A stretch of 64,000 nt of DNA from Rhineura floridana (lineage: Eukaryota; Chordata; Lepidosauria; Squamata; Rhineuridae). The stretch is taken from assembly GCF_030035675.1 (NCBI RefSeq), contig NC_084480.1:471501-535500 (forward strand), given 5' to 3'. Positions 33,791 to 42,961 of the stretch are shown here, piece by piece (position 1 is the first letter of the stretch; each line of letters opens with the position of its first letter). Under the pieces are notes generated by a model, which saw only the letters and a program-made list of their open reading frames with translations, did not search any database and had not been told where the DNA came from. The translations under genes were made by a program, and so were the position numbers.

Positions 33791-33890
33791 TAACTGTATT
33801 TAATTATGCATTTTATAACTTCTGTGATCCGCCCTGGAACATTTTAGTTAACGGCAGGAAATAAATCTAAACAACACCAACAACATTAAT
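33775..33890 (+). repeat. L2-like 3' end
   Basis: A T-rich stretch with 'ctgtgatccgccctgg' precedes AAATAAATCTAAACAAC, an L2-type 3' end. Confidence 0.5.
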
Positions 33891-34498
33891 TTATGTATCA
33901 GAAGAATAGCCGAAATATATAGGAAAGATTATAAGGAACTTGGATGCCCATCCCAAAATATGAATTGGGGCACCACAAATCATAGTTCCACACTTCAGAG
34001 ACACTGTGTTCTATTAGGTGCCATCCATGCATAGTTTAGAGTATCATCTATGAAATTACATCTTTTGGTCATCCGGCCAAGTTTCCTTCTGCCATGGCAC
34101 CAGATAACATACAGTCATACTTTGAGAAGAATTGTTGTGCATTTGATTTATTATATATTTAAATAACTTACTACATATATATATTATATTTCTCCAACAG
34201 GTGACAACCAAGTATACAAATGAACATACAAACAAGTGCAGACTTAATTTTTTTAAATAAAGAAATAAGGAAGTCATATTGATCAGAACTGGTAAAACAG
34301 TAAAAAACATTTTTCTTAGAAATATATTAGAACATTTTTGCAGTTTACAAAATCAACACCATTTGACATGGGCTGGAATTAAACAATTTCACCCATTCGA
34401 AATAATCTCCTGGTTTTCAATCATCTCTGAAATAGTAGGAGATTTAGAAGAGCACCTTCTAAATTGCACATTGCACATCATCATTATTATTTGGTCTT
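33891..34498. other. Inside of the element, no exon seen
   Basis: AT-rich sequence downstream of the USP-like stop codon; presumably its 3' UTR and spacer. Confidence 0.4.
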
Positions 34499-34706
34499 TT
34501 ATAGCCTCATTGCTACAATATGACTGGGAGTATTATTTTTCTTTGTGAATTCTTGGAACCACTCATCTGTTGCACAAACATCACCACATCCTGTGTTTTG
34601 AAGCTCCCTAATTCCATCGTAGAAGTTCCAATCACTTGCATTTCCCAGATTGTGGAAAGAAACAAAGTGATTTCCAGTGTTGAAAGTGATCACTACCACT
34701 TTGTAC
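34499..34706 (-). CDS. USP-like gene, last exon (catalytic His and Asp box)
   Basis: The minus-strand acceptor TTTTTTCCAG precedes 69 codons including the stop. The frame reads YKVVVITFNTGNHFVSF then WNFYDGI, which matches the C-terminal box of ubiquitin-specific proteases (Y.l.a...H.G.H(Y/F)v.y, then W..(F/Y)D): the histidine of NHFVSF and the aspartate of FYDG would be the catalytic pair. USPL1-type SUMO proteases have the similar HFxTW box. The frame ends with VAMRL and a stop, so this is the C-terminus. Phase 2 at the acceptor fits the donor of the exon at 36,719-36,886. Confidence 0.6.
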
Positions 34707-34769
34707 CTGGAAAAAATAGTAAACATTTTTAAAATTAAGTACATTTTTGCAGTTTTCAAAGTCGCATAT

Positions 34770-34885
34770 AGCCCAGCTTCCTGTTCTCCCAATGACCAAC
34801 TAGATGCCTATTGGAATCCCGAAGAAGATTATGATTGCAACAGCACACTCCCCACATGTGTTTTCCATCAGCTGTTTGTAAAAAA
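34770..34885 (-). repeat. CR1 3' end, degraded
   Basis: The blocks 'cctgttctcccaatgacc' and 'gatgcctattggaa' are the complement of the CR1 3' UTR. It lies in an intron of the USP-like gene. Confidence 0.55.
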
Positions 34886-34889
34886 ATAC

Positions 34890-36470
34890 TCATAAATATG
34901 TTCAATAGCAACCTATACAGAGACAGTTGAGATGTTATGGCTTAATCTATAGTTAGTTTACATACCAAAGGTCTGTAATTTTCCAATTATGTTGCACATG
35001 TGGATTGGAAAACCATAGAAAAGATTTGAACTGCACAGGAAAATGGGACTCTTTCTTTCCCCTGCCTGCCTTTTTCCCTGCCAGCACCTCTTTCTTGAAA
35101 GAACGAACACAATCTCTCCCTTCACCTCCATTGTGAGGAGAAAGAAATACTCCAGCTCCATTGCTGTGCTAATGTAGTTTTCCTCCAAATGCGGAATAAA
35201 ATGACTTTGTATCTAGTGGTCCAAAGCCAACTGACTTGCCCAAGAGATGAGTCCTGGCTTGGGTTTCACGTGGCCAAGCAAGGATCCACAATGATGCTGT
35301 GGTTTCCCACCTTCTCAGTGATGATTCAGACCCAGAATTTTTTTTTTAATTCTGAATCTTGCCTGGAAACTTTCAGAAAGCCCCAATAAACCATGGGCCA
35401 ATCTCCATTACTCTACTGACAAGCCCCCCTTCTGTTTCTAAAGTAACTAGCCCTAGCCAGTATCCATTTCCCTTCTGATTCCACCTTAACCTCTTAATGC
35501 AAATCTCCCCATTCACTTCATCTCAACCAACATCCTCCCCCCCAATCTCTTTCCCTGACTGCAACCTAGAGTTTCTATGGGTTTTCGTGCATGCTTTTTA
35601 AAACTGGTAGCCTGTATGCTTTATTTTAAGTCTATAAAATTTGTCTCTTGTTAGTATACTATTCTTGGTGCAGATTATGTATTTTTTCCCCCTTCAGTCT
35701 ATGATGTTGAATCTATAGTGATGCAGTTTGTATTAGAGATACAGAAGCTGAACAGGTTACACCAATTCCGTTTTAAATTTGTATATTTGCTTTTAATGTT
35801 TTTAGTTGCTTCGGCTATGGGGCGGTACATAAATGTAATAAATAAATAAGTAAGTAAGTAAGTTAATTGTTTTGGCCAAACCACTCTCATTGTGAGTTAA
35901 TGGGACTGTTGAGTGGTCGATGTACGTGTCTACAGATGTAGTTGACAGTGGTACTGTTACTATATGGACTGTGACAGATGAGTGTTCTCACCCCCCTGGA
36001 GGTAGATTTTTGTTTTAGTCTGAACTGTACCGGAGAACTGGAGAGACACAAAGGCTTGTCCTGTTCTATACACTGAATCCCAAGGCAATGGCTTTGTGGG
36101 ACTCCCCAAGACACCTAATGTGGTAGCAAGATATTTTGGGTTGTTAATGCTGTGAGTCTTTCAATTTTATGGTAAATAAAGCCATATCTCCTAAAGACAA
36201 CACAGTCTCCACTGACCTTCATTCAAAAGAAAACAAACCAAGGGTAAGTGCAGGAACCCCTGGAAGTCTCTCACACCCCCAATTAAGGGTGTGTACAACA
36301 CTATTAAGTTCTGTGTCTGTCAATTAACATATGTTCAGGTATAACTATGCTAATTTCCTCTTCACACAATTAAATGAACACTGGGTTTATCTTCGCTTTC
36401 CTGGCTAACGCTTGGGTGCCCAAATTCTGGAATGCATTCAAGTGGCAATGATAAAAGATTGTAAAAGGGG
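34890..36470. other. Intron of the USP-like gene, with one L2 tail
   Basis: No exon is recognised. An L2-like 3' end lies on the + strand at about 35,765-35,855 (GGCTATGGGGCGGTACATAAA then AATAAATAAG). Confidence 0.45.
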
Positions 36471-36718
36471 TGTCAAGGTTGCATGTTGGAACTGTACTCA
36501 TGTGTGCTTACTGAACATTTCATAACGTGATTTATAGTGCCTGGTACCTTAGGTTTGCTCTCAAAGTTGGAGATGCCAAAATAAAGACTGACAGCATCTT
36601 CTTCTATTTGTACATTGTTGTGCATTATTTTAGTATTAATTTGAACTTGTATGTCCCCTTTGGCATCTTCAACTTGAAGGTTGGCAGGAAAGAATTGAAA
36701 GTCATAAAGTACACTTAC

Positions 36719-36886
36719 CTAATGTCATTAACACTAATCTGTGCTGGAAAGTTATGAGGATCAAATTGTTCCTTATATGTTGGTTTTGTCTTCATTGCCA
36801 GTGTGATGAGCAGGAAACATGGGTCTCCATTAATAAAAGTCCTCCTACTCAGGGTACGTGTTCCACTGCACTTTCTCACTTTTACA
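36719..36886 (-). CDS. USP-like gene, middle exon
   Basis: The minus-strand acceptor CACTTACAG and donor AG|GTAAGT frame 168 nt with no stop. The product includes a KCSG stretch (a possible finger remnant), TFINGDPCFLLITLAMKT and then PAQISVNDI. In ubiquitin-specific proteases this is the hydrophobic P..L.i.L strand followed by the FP..l.v....y segment, immediately before the catalytic histidine box, which here is the next exon. Both junctions are phase 2, in agreement with the exons on either side. Confidence 0.6.
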
Positions 36887-36962
36887 CTGTAAGTGATAAA
36901 AAATATTTTAGTTATAATGATCACAGAAAGCATTTTGTTAAAATATTAATTTTAAATTAATA

Positions 36963-37870
36963 TTAAACAAGTGTAAAATTATGCATATTGGAGCAAAAAA
37001 TCTTAATTTCACATATATGCTCATGGGGTCTGAACTGGCGGTGACCGACCAGGAGAGAGACCTCGGGGTTGTGGTGGACAGCACGATGAAAATGTCGACC
37101 CAGTGTGCGGCAGCTGTGAAAAAGGCAAATTCCATGCTAGCAATAATTAGGAAAGGTATTGAAAATAAAACAGCCGATATCATAATGCCGTTGTATAAAT
37201 CTATGGTGCGGCCGCATTTGGAATACTGTGTACAGTTCTGGTCGCCTCATCTCAGAAAGAATATTATAGAGTTGGAAAAGGTTCAGAAGAGGGCAACCAG
37301 AATGATCAAGGGGATGGAGCGACTCCCTTACGAGGAAAGGTTGCAGCATTTGGGGCTTTTTAGTTTAGAGAAAAGGCGGGTCAGAGGAGACATGATAGAA
37401 GTGTATAAAATTATGCATGGCATTGAGAAAGTGGATAGAGAAAAGTTCTTCTCCCTCTCTCATGATACTAGAACTCGTGGACATTCAAAGAAGCTGAATG
37501 TTGGAAGATTCAGGACAGACAAAAGGAAGTACTTCTTTACTCAGCGCATAGTTAAACTATGGAATTTGCTCCCACAAGATGCAGTAATGGCCACCAGCTT
37601 GGATGGCTTTAAAAGAAGATTAGACAAATTCATGGAGGACAGGGCTATCAATGGCTACTAGCCGTGATGGCTGTGCTCTGCCACCCTAGTCAGAGGCAGC
37701 ATGCTTCTGAAAACCAGTTGCCGGAAGCCTCAGGAGGGGAGAGTGTTCTTGCACTCGGGTCCTACTTGCGGGCTTCCCCCAGGCACCTGGTTGGCCACTG
37801 TGAGAACAGGATGCTGGACTAGATGGGCCACTGGCCTGATCCAGCAGGCTCTTCTTATGTTCTTATGTTC
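36963..37870 (+). mobile_element. CR1 LINE copy 3, 5'-truncated
   Basis: It is nearly identical to copy 2 from ORF2 residue ~738 to the 3' microsatellite and keeps a 226-codon open frame (36,981-37,661) ending in RAINGY. It sits in the USP-like gene's intron, about 27 bp past the splice donor, opposite in strand to that gene. Confidence 0.9.
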
Positions 37871-37898
37871 TAATTCCAGAATAGGTAGAGATTTTTAC

Positions 37899-38054
37899 CT
37901 TGTGGTTTGTTCAGGTGTGGCAATACCATGCACTTTATAATCCTGAATTAATATTTCATCAGAACTGTAGTTTTGAAAATGTACAAAACACGGAGATGAA
38001 GATGGCTCCAGCCATGAATTCAGTGAAGCCTGCAGTGTATTGGCTGCATCCAAG
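37899..38054 (-). CDS. USP-like gene, first exon seen
   Basis: The minus-strand acceptor (TTAAAAACAG) and donor AAG|GTAAAA frame 156 nt without a stop. The frame reads LDAANTLQASLNSWLEPS and ends GIATPEQTT. This is like the region between the cysteine box and the finger of ubiquitin-specific proteases (a helix with L..sL..wLeP, then hydrophilic sequence). No N-terminal cysteine box is seen upstream: the 187-bp array starts about 50-100 bp further. The gene is therefore truncated at its 5' end here, or its first exons lie elsewhere. Confidence 0.5.
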
Positions 38055-38099
38055 CTGTTTTTAAGATGAAATAAGAGGAACAATGAAAGATGGTTTGCA

Positions 38100-39518
38100 T
38101 ACATGCCCTCATGAGTGCCCTGCATATGATTTGTATATGATTTGTATATGATTTGTCCTGGCCCAGAGCAGATTTGGGGGCGTGTACCCCCAGTTACTTA
38201 TTTTTTTTGCATGTTTTTGTCCAGTTCGATTTCGCATAGATGCCCTCCCATGTGCCCTGCGCCCAGCAGAAGCTCTGGGCCAGGCGGGACGCAGTGGCAT
38301 GTCGTAGGGGACACCCTCCCCTTTCCTGGGGTATATGATTTGTCCTGGCCCAGAGCAGATTTGGGGGCATGTACCCCCAGGTACTTATTTTTTTTGCGTG
38401 TTTTTGTCCAGTTCGATTTCGCATAGATGCCCTCGTGAGTGCCCTGCGCCCAGCAGAAGCTCTGGGCCAGGCGGGACGCAGTGGCATCTCGTAGGGGACA
38501 CCCTCCCCTTTCCTGGGGTATATGATTTGTCCTGGCCCAGAGCAGATTTGGGGGCGTGTACCCCCAGGTACCTATTTTTTTCTGCGTGTTTTTGTCCAGT
38601 TCGATTTCGCATAGATGCCCTCGTGAGTGCCCTGCGCCCAGCAGAAGCTCTGGGCCGGGCAGGACACAGTGGCATCTCGTAGGGGACACCCTCCCCTTTC
38701 CTGGGGTATATGATTTGTCCTGGCCCAGAGCAGATTTGGGGGCGTGTACCCCCAGTTACTTATTTTTTTCTGCGTGTTTTTGTCCAGTTCGATTTCGCAT
38801 AGTTGCCCTCCCATGTGCCCTGCGCCCAGCAGAAGCTCTGGGCCGGGCGGGACGCAGTGGCATCTCGTAGGGGACACCCTCCCCTTTCCTGGGGTATATG
38901 ATTTGTCCTGACCCAGAGCAAATTTGGGGGCGTGTACCCCCAGTTACTTATTTTTTTCTGCGTGTTTTTGTCCAGTTCGATTTCGCATAGATACCCTCCC
39001 ATGTGCCCTGCTCCCAGCAGAAGCTCTGGGCCGGGCGGGACGCAGTGGCATGTCATAGGGGACACCCTCCCCTTTCCTGGGATATATGATTTGTCCTGGC
39101 CCAGAGCAGATTTGGGGGCGTGCACCCCCAGTTACTTATTTTTTTCTGCATGTTTTTGTCCAGTTCGATTTCGCATAGATGCCCTCCCATGTGCCCTGCA
39201 CCCAGCAGAAGCTCTGGGCCAGGTGGGACGCAGTGGCATCTCGTAGGGGACACCCTCCCCTTTCCTGGGGTATATGATTTGTCCTGGCCCAGAGCAGATT
39301 TGGGGGCGTGTACCCCCAGTTACTTATTTTTTTTGCATGTTTTTGTCCAGTTCGATTTTGCATAGATGCCCTCGTGAGTGCCCTGCGCCCAGCAGAAGCT
39401 CTGGGCCGGGCGGGACGCAGTGGCATCTCGTAGGGAACACCCTCCCCTTTCCTGGGATATATGATTTGTCCTGGCCCAGAGCAGATTTGGGGGCGTGTAC
39501 CCCCAGTTACTTATTTTT
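38100..39518 (-). repeat. Right array of ~187-bp repeat, more than seven units
   Basis: The block GTATATGATTTGTCCTGG recurs at 38,331, 38,518, 38,706, 38,894, 39,081, 39,270 and 39,456 (spacing 186-189). Units are nearly identical, unlike the decayed inner units of the left arm. Long open frames cross the array in all phases because the unit length is close to 3n; they are repeat artefacts. Confidence 0.95.
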
Positions 39519-39791
39519 CATGATTTTATGACATCATTATGTATTTATGATAATATCAGAATCCTGATGATTTTGATTGTATAAAGTTATTGTCAGTCTT
39601 GACAGGGAGAGTCTCCTGATTACAGCAATATATCATACAAGGTACCCCATTATTTATTTTGGGGTTCAGGGACATGTTAAATTTGGACTGACGTTGCTGT
39701 AGCTGTCAACTTTTCTTCTTTGTTAGTGATTGAAATTTCACACAAATAAGGAACTGGGAACTGGGAACTAGGAACCAACTTCAGCGTCGTG
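39519..39791 (-). repeat. Right terminal inverted repeat, unique part
   Basis: It is the inverted copy of 32,927-33,193. It ends directly against the GC-rich CREB3 promoter region. Confidence 0.9.
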
Positions 39792-40075
39792 GAGGAGCGG
39801 GAGGGAAAAGGAGAAGCCTCCGCCTGTGCCCGCCCCTCTCTGACGTCAGGAACAGCACAAGCCCGCCTCGCTAGAGGGGATTTCCCGTTAGCGAGTGAAG
39901 CTCCCTCTGACCAGTGTGGCGCCGATCTCTCTCGACTGCACGAATCAGTGTTCAGGGAAGGCGGGCCTTTGGAAGTTCCTGAACCTGGGTGACGTCAACT
40001 TTGCTGTGTTGGAAGCAGATACAAGAGCCGCAGCCGAGACGAGCTGTACAGGACCCGCGGTGGGTTGGTAAGCAG
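39792..40075 (+). promoter_or_regulatory. CREB3: CREB3 promoter and first non-coding exon
   Basis: A CpG-rich stretch holds two perfect CRE palindromes TGACGTCA (39,841-39,848 and 39,990-39,997) and a kappaB-like GGGGATTTCCC (39,876-39,886). No TATA box is seen. The sequence ends in a strong splice donor CAG|GTAAG at 40,075/40,076; TTG|GTAAGC eight bases upstream is an alternative. The transcription start is probably downstream of the second CRE. This is the only CpG-island-like promoter ahead of the coding exons on the same strand. Confidence 0.65.
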
Positions 40076-40635
40076 GTAAGCCAGCAAGTCGGTGGTGTGG
40101 CCTCTTCCCCCCACCCCTGAGGACCCAAGAGTCCTGCTATTCTCCCGCCTCTTCTCTCTAGGGGACCCAGGCGTCCTGCCCCTCCCCCTTGAGATGCCTG
40201 GGCCCCTCGCCGCCCGCCCTCCACGCACGCTCAGTCGCCCGCTGCCCCCGTGGTTTGCCCGCGACATTCTCCGGGCACTCTTTGCTGCTGCTGCGGAGCT
40301 CTTGACTCCCTTTGGCGTGGCCGGAGTCATCTGTTTTGTCGCAGAGACCTCGGTGTGCGGCAGGCTCAGAACAGCCGGAAGGAAGTTGGCTCGGATGCCG
40401 GGCGGGGTGGGGCGGTTGTAGTCCATGGGACTCCTTGCCACGGCAAGGCCCGGTGCGGACGGTGACTTTAAAGGGCGGCTAGACGGTGCCCCAGAGAACG
40501 GCAGGGTGGAGACGGCCCCCAGGGCAGGGCATCGCCTGTGGAGGCCTGCTCTTGGGAAAGGAGCGCTGGGCTGGATGGGTAACGCTGGAACTCGGGCACC
40601 CGGTGAAGCTGAATGCTGGAAGAGTCAGCCCGGGC
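40076..40635. other. CpG-rich start of CREB3 intron 1
   Basis: GC-rich sequence continues to about 40,600. The long open frames on both strands have no recognisable domain and reflect the lack of AT-rich stops. Confidence 0.5.
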
Positions 40636-40639
40636 AAAT

Positions 40640-41390
40640 GAAGGCTCCTCTTCACACATCACGAAGTTGAACTGTGGAATGTGTCCCTACAAGAAACAGT
40701 GACGTCTACCGACGTGGATGGCTTTAAAAGAGGTTTAGGCAAATAGTGGTGGACAAGGCTAGCTATGGGCACGAGCCGGGATGGCTGTGCTCTGGCTCCA
40801 GGGCTGGAGACGGCATGCTTCTGAATAGACTGTGGGGGTGGAGAGTGCTCTAGTGCTCTTGCGCTCAGTCCTGCTTGTGGCGTCCCATGGCAACCAGTTG
40901 GCCATTGTAAGAAACTCACCCACTCACTGGCGATCGCTCGTGACCAAGTAAGATTGTCTTCCAAGATAATTTGGTTGGAAGATGCCTGTGTGTGAATTTG
41001 TTTTATGTGGGGAGATGGGCGCACAACGATCAACACACAATCTTAACAGAAAAAGGCTTTGATTCAATGGCATGGATACCACGCTGATTGGAAGTCTTTT
41101 ATCTGCTGCAGCCTTCACCCGCCTTCACAGGTGTGGTAACATACACATTGTTATCCTCCACCTGTTCTGCCGTTGAGGACTTTCTTGGATCGTTCTTTGT
41201 CTGGTTCCTTGACCTGACTGCCATGGGTGACCCTGCTGGGAGTACAGGCATCACTCATAGGGTTCATTGGAACACGCAAGCCCACTCACCACCACAAGGT
41301 GATGATCCATCGAGTGAGATTGTGAGAAACAGGACGCTCAGGAATAGATGGGCCCCGGTTGGCCTGAACCAGAGGACTGCTCTTATGATC
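40640..41390 (+). repeat. CR1 3' end, split by an unclassified repeat
   Basis: CR1 blocks (GATGGCTTTAAAAGAGG, GGATGGCTGTGCTCTG, TTGGCCATTGTAAGAAAC) run to about 40,916 and resume at 41,327 (AATAGATGGGCC..TTGGCCTGAACCAG). The copy is old. Confidence 0.7.
40917..41326. mobile_element. Unclassified ~400-bp retroposon inside CR1
   Basis: It is flanked by ATTGTAAGAAAC and ATTGTGAGAAAC (11 of 12 alike), a likely target duplication. Its left part (TGGCGATCGCTCGTGACCAA) recurs at 61,270-61,310, so it is a repeat family. I cannot name it. Confidence 0.55.
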
Positions 41391-41562
41391 TTTTGGGTCT
41401 CAGCTCATCAAGGAAGAGCCTTGGCACAATCTGAGAGTGTCTGCTTTGCACGCAGGAAGTCCCAGATTTAACCCCCAGAAGCATCTCCAGGTAGGCTGGG
41501 AGGGAGTCCCACCTGGAACTGTGGAGAGCCACTGCCTCTCTTGCTGGACTAAGGTTCCATAT

Positions 41563-41705
41563 TTGTTTATTTATCTATCTATCTATCTGTTAAATTTATT
41601 AGTCACCCATCTGACTGGCAATTCAGCCACTCTGGGCGACATACAAAATTAAAACGTATAGTTACATTAAAATATTAAAATCTCAACCAATAATAATAAA
41701 ACCCA
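41563..41705 (-). repeat. L2-like 3' end
   Basis: A TATC microsatellite and 'taaatttattagtcaccc' precede GCCACTCTGGGCGAC, the same 3' UTR as in L2 copies C and D. Confidence 0.7.
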
Positions 41706-41714
41706 ACCATCTTG

Positions 41715-41995
41715 CCATCATGTCTAGTAGCCACTGATAGCCCTTTTCTCCATGGCTTTAAACCCACCCTAAGTTAGTGGCCATAACTACATCTTGTGAT
41801 GTAGCCACAATCTCTATGAAGAAGTATTTCCTTTTGTCTGTCTTCAGTCTTCCAACGTTCAGCTTCTGTGGCTGGTCCCGTTAGGTTCCAGTACTGTGGG
41901 TTCTCTATCCACTGTCTCCGCGTTATTCATAAGTTTATACACCTCTGTCGCGTCTCTTGTTCTTTTCCTTTTTCTTCTAAACTAAAAGGCTAAAA
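41715..41995 (-). repeat. CR1 LINE fragment, old
   Basis: The minus strand carries the CR1 ORF2 end (equivalent of AINGY, FKRRLDKF and the GRFRTDKRKYFF block) with many changes and small gaps. Confidence 0.75.
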
Positions 41996-42027
41996 TGTTG
42001 TAGCTGTTCCAACCCCCTGATCACCGG

Positions 42028-42215
42028 AGAAGGACTGTAGCTCATTGGGAGAGCATCCCTCGTGCATGCAAGAGATCACGGGTTCAGTCCCTGCCATCTC
42101 CAGCCAGGCCAGGGACTGACCTCTGTCTGAAACGTGGGAGTTGCTGCCAGTCAGAGTGGACAGTATTGAGCTAGATGGACCAGTGGTCTGACTCTGTATA
42201 AGGCAGTCTGTGCGC
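42028..42215 (+). repeat. tRNA-derived SINE, most complete copy
   Basis: A box (TGTAGCTCATTGGGAGAGC) and B box (GGGTTCAGTCCC) are spaced as in a tRNA gene. The body continues to 'gactctgtataaggcag'. It is not a tRNA gene, because the acceptor stem does not close and the body is shared by the other copies. Confidence 0.75.
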
Positions 42216-42262
42216 CTGCTTGGCCTTCTGAAGAGAATGACAATTTGCATTTTGTCACACAG

Positions 42263-42338
42263 GGTGAGATCCAGCAACAGTCCTGGGGCTCAGTGGTGAA
42301 CATCTCCTCCAGTTCTGGGAGCTTCTCACTGAGGGCAG
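42263..42338 (+). other. CREB3: Possible second 5' UTR exon of CREB3
   Basis: A 76-bp segment lies between an acceptor-like TTTTGTCACACAG and a strong donor GGCAG|GTAAG. It precedes the first coding exon by about 490 bp. There is no direct evidence of use. Confidence 0.3.
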
Positions 42339-42823
42339 GTAAGAGGGGTGCGGAGGAGCCAAAAGGCCCCTTCTAGAGCAAGGAGCCTGCTGCTTTGGTG
42401 CGATATGAAGAGAGCCATCTTTCTTCCGTGTTGTTTAGTTATTGGCCTCTGTCAGAAAAAGCAAAATGGGAGCTCCCCTTTTCTCTGGACGCCCTGAGCT
42501 TCTTGCATGAGTTCCACCATTATAAGGAGCTCCCAGAGCAGGATAAATGCACCCTGCAGCCCATCCGTAGTTCTTCCAGGGGCCATTTGGGTGGCAGAGA
42601 AGGGGAGAGAGAATGTGATGCAAGACACACACACCCAGTCCTCTGGCTACTTCTCTTCCCCCCACGTTTTTGCTTTGTCCTGTATCACGCTTCTCTAATA
42701 CAGTCAGCAGCAGCATCTCCCCCCCCCCCCGGTGTGGGTCATCCAGGGAGGAATTTGTGGAAGTGGTCTGGCCTCTGTGGACTCGGGGCCCTGGTGTGTG
42801 ACCTTCACGTGCTGTTGCTGCAG

Positions 42824-42961
42824 ATGCTGTGGCCAGAGGAAATGGCTGCTCTGGCGGAAGAGGACCTGCTGGACTTCCTCCTGAAGGACGAGGGGCCCAC
42901 CGGAGGTCTCCTGGGGGAGGGAGACTCCGTGACAGAAGACTGGGGCCTGCCGGAGGCTGAG
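42824..42961 (+). CDS. CREB3: CREB3 coding exon 1
   Basis: The acceptor GTTGCTGCAG ends at 42,823 and the donor is GAG|GTGAGT. It codes the acidic start with the first LxxLL (LDFLL), as in mammalian CREB3 activation domains. Two in-frame ATGs occur (42,824 and 42,842). Confidence 0.82.

Larger units (their letters stand above)
32927..39791. mobile_element. 6.9-kb inverted-repeat element carrying a USP-like gene
   Basis: The outer ends CACGACGCTGAAGTTGG are inverted copies at 32,927 and 39,791. The terminal ~270 bp on each side are about 97% alike. Inward of these come ~187-bp tandem repeats, about three units at the left and more than seven at the right. The inside holds three exons of a ubiquitin-protease-like gene (minus strand), a young CR1 and two L2 tails. 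I see no transposase and no clear target duplication, so a DNA transposon is likely but its superfamily is open. Confidence 0.75.

Noticed and set aside
38100-39520. Long open frames on both strands across the 187-bp array (products rich in CPAPSRSSGPGG and similar)
   Set aside because: They repeat with the array, exist in several phases and both strands, and lack start context or any domain. They are artefacts of a stop-poor tandem repeat.
39995-40441. A 148-codon minus-strand frame in the CREB3 CpG-rich region, as a possible divergent gene
   Set aside because: There is no recognisable domain, splice structure or conservation cue. High GC explains the lack of stops.
42028-42110. A tRNA gene
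   Set aside because: The A and B boxes are present but no acceptor stem closes, and the same head plus body recurs at 23,102 and 61,985.
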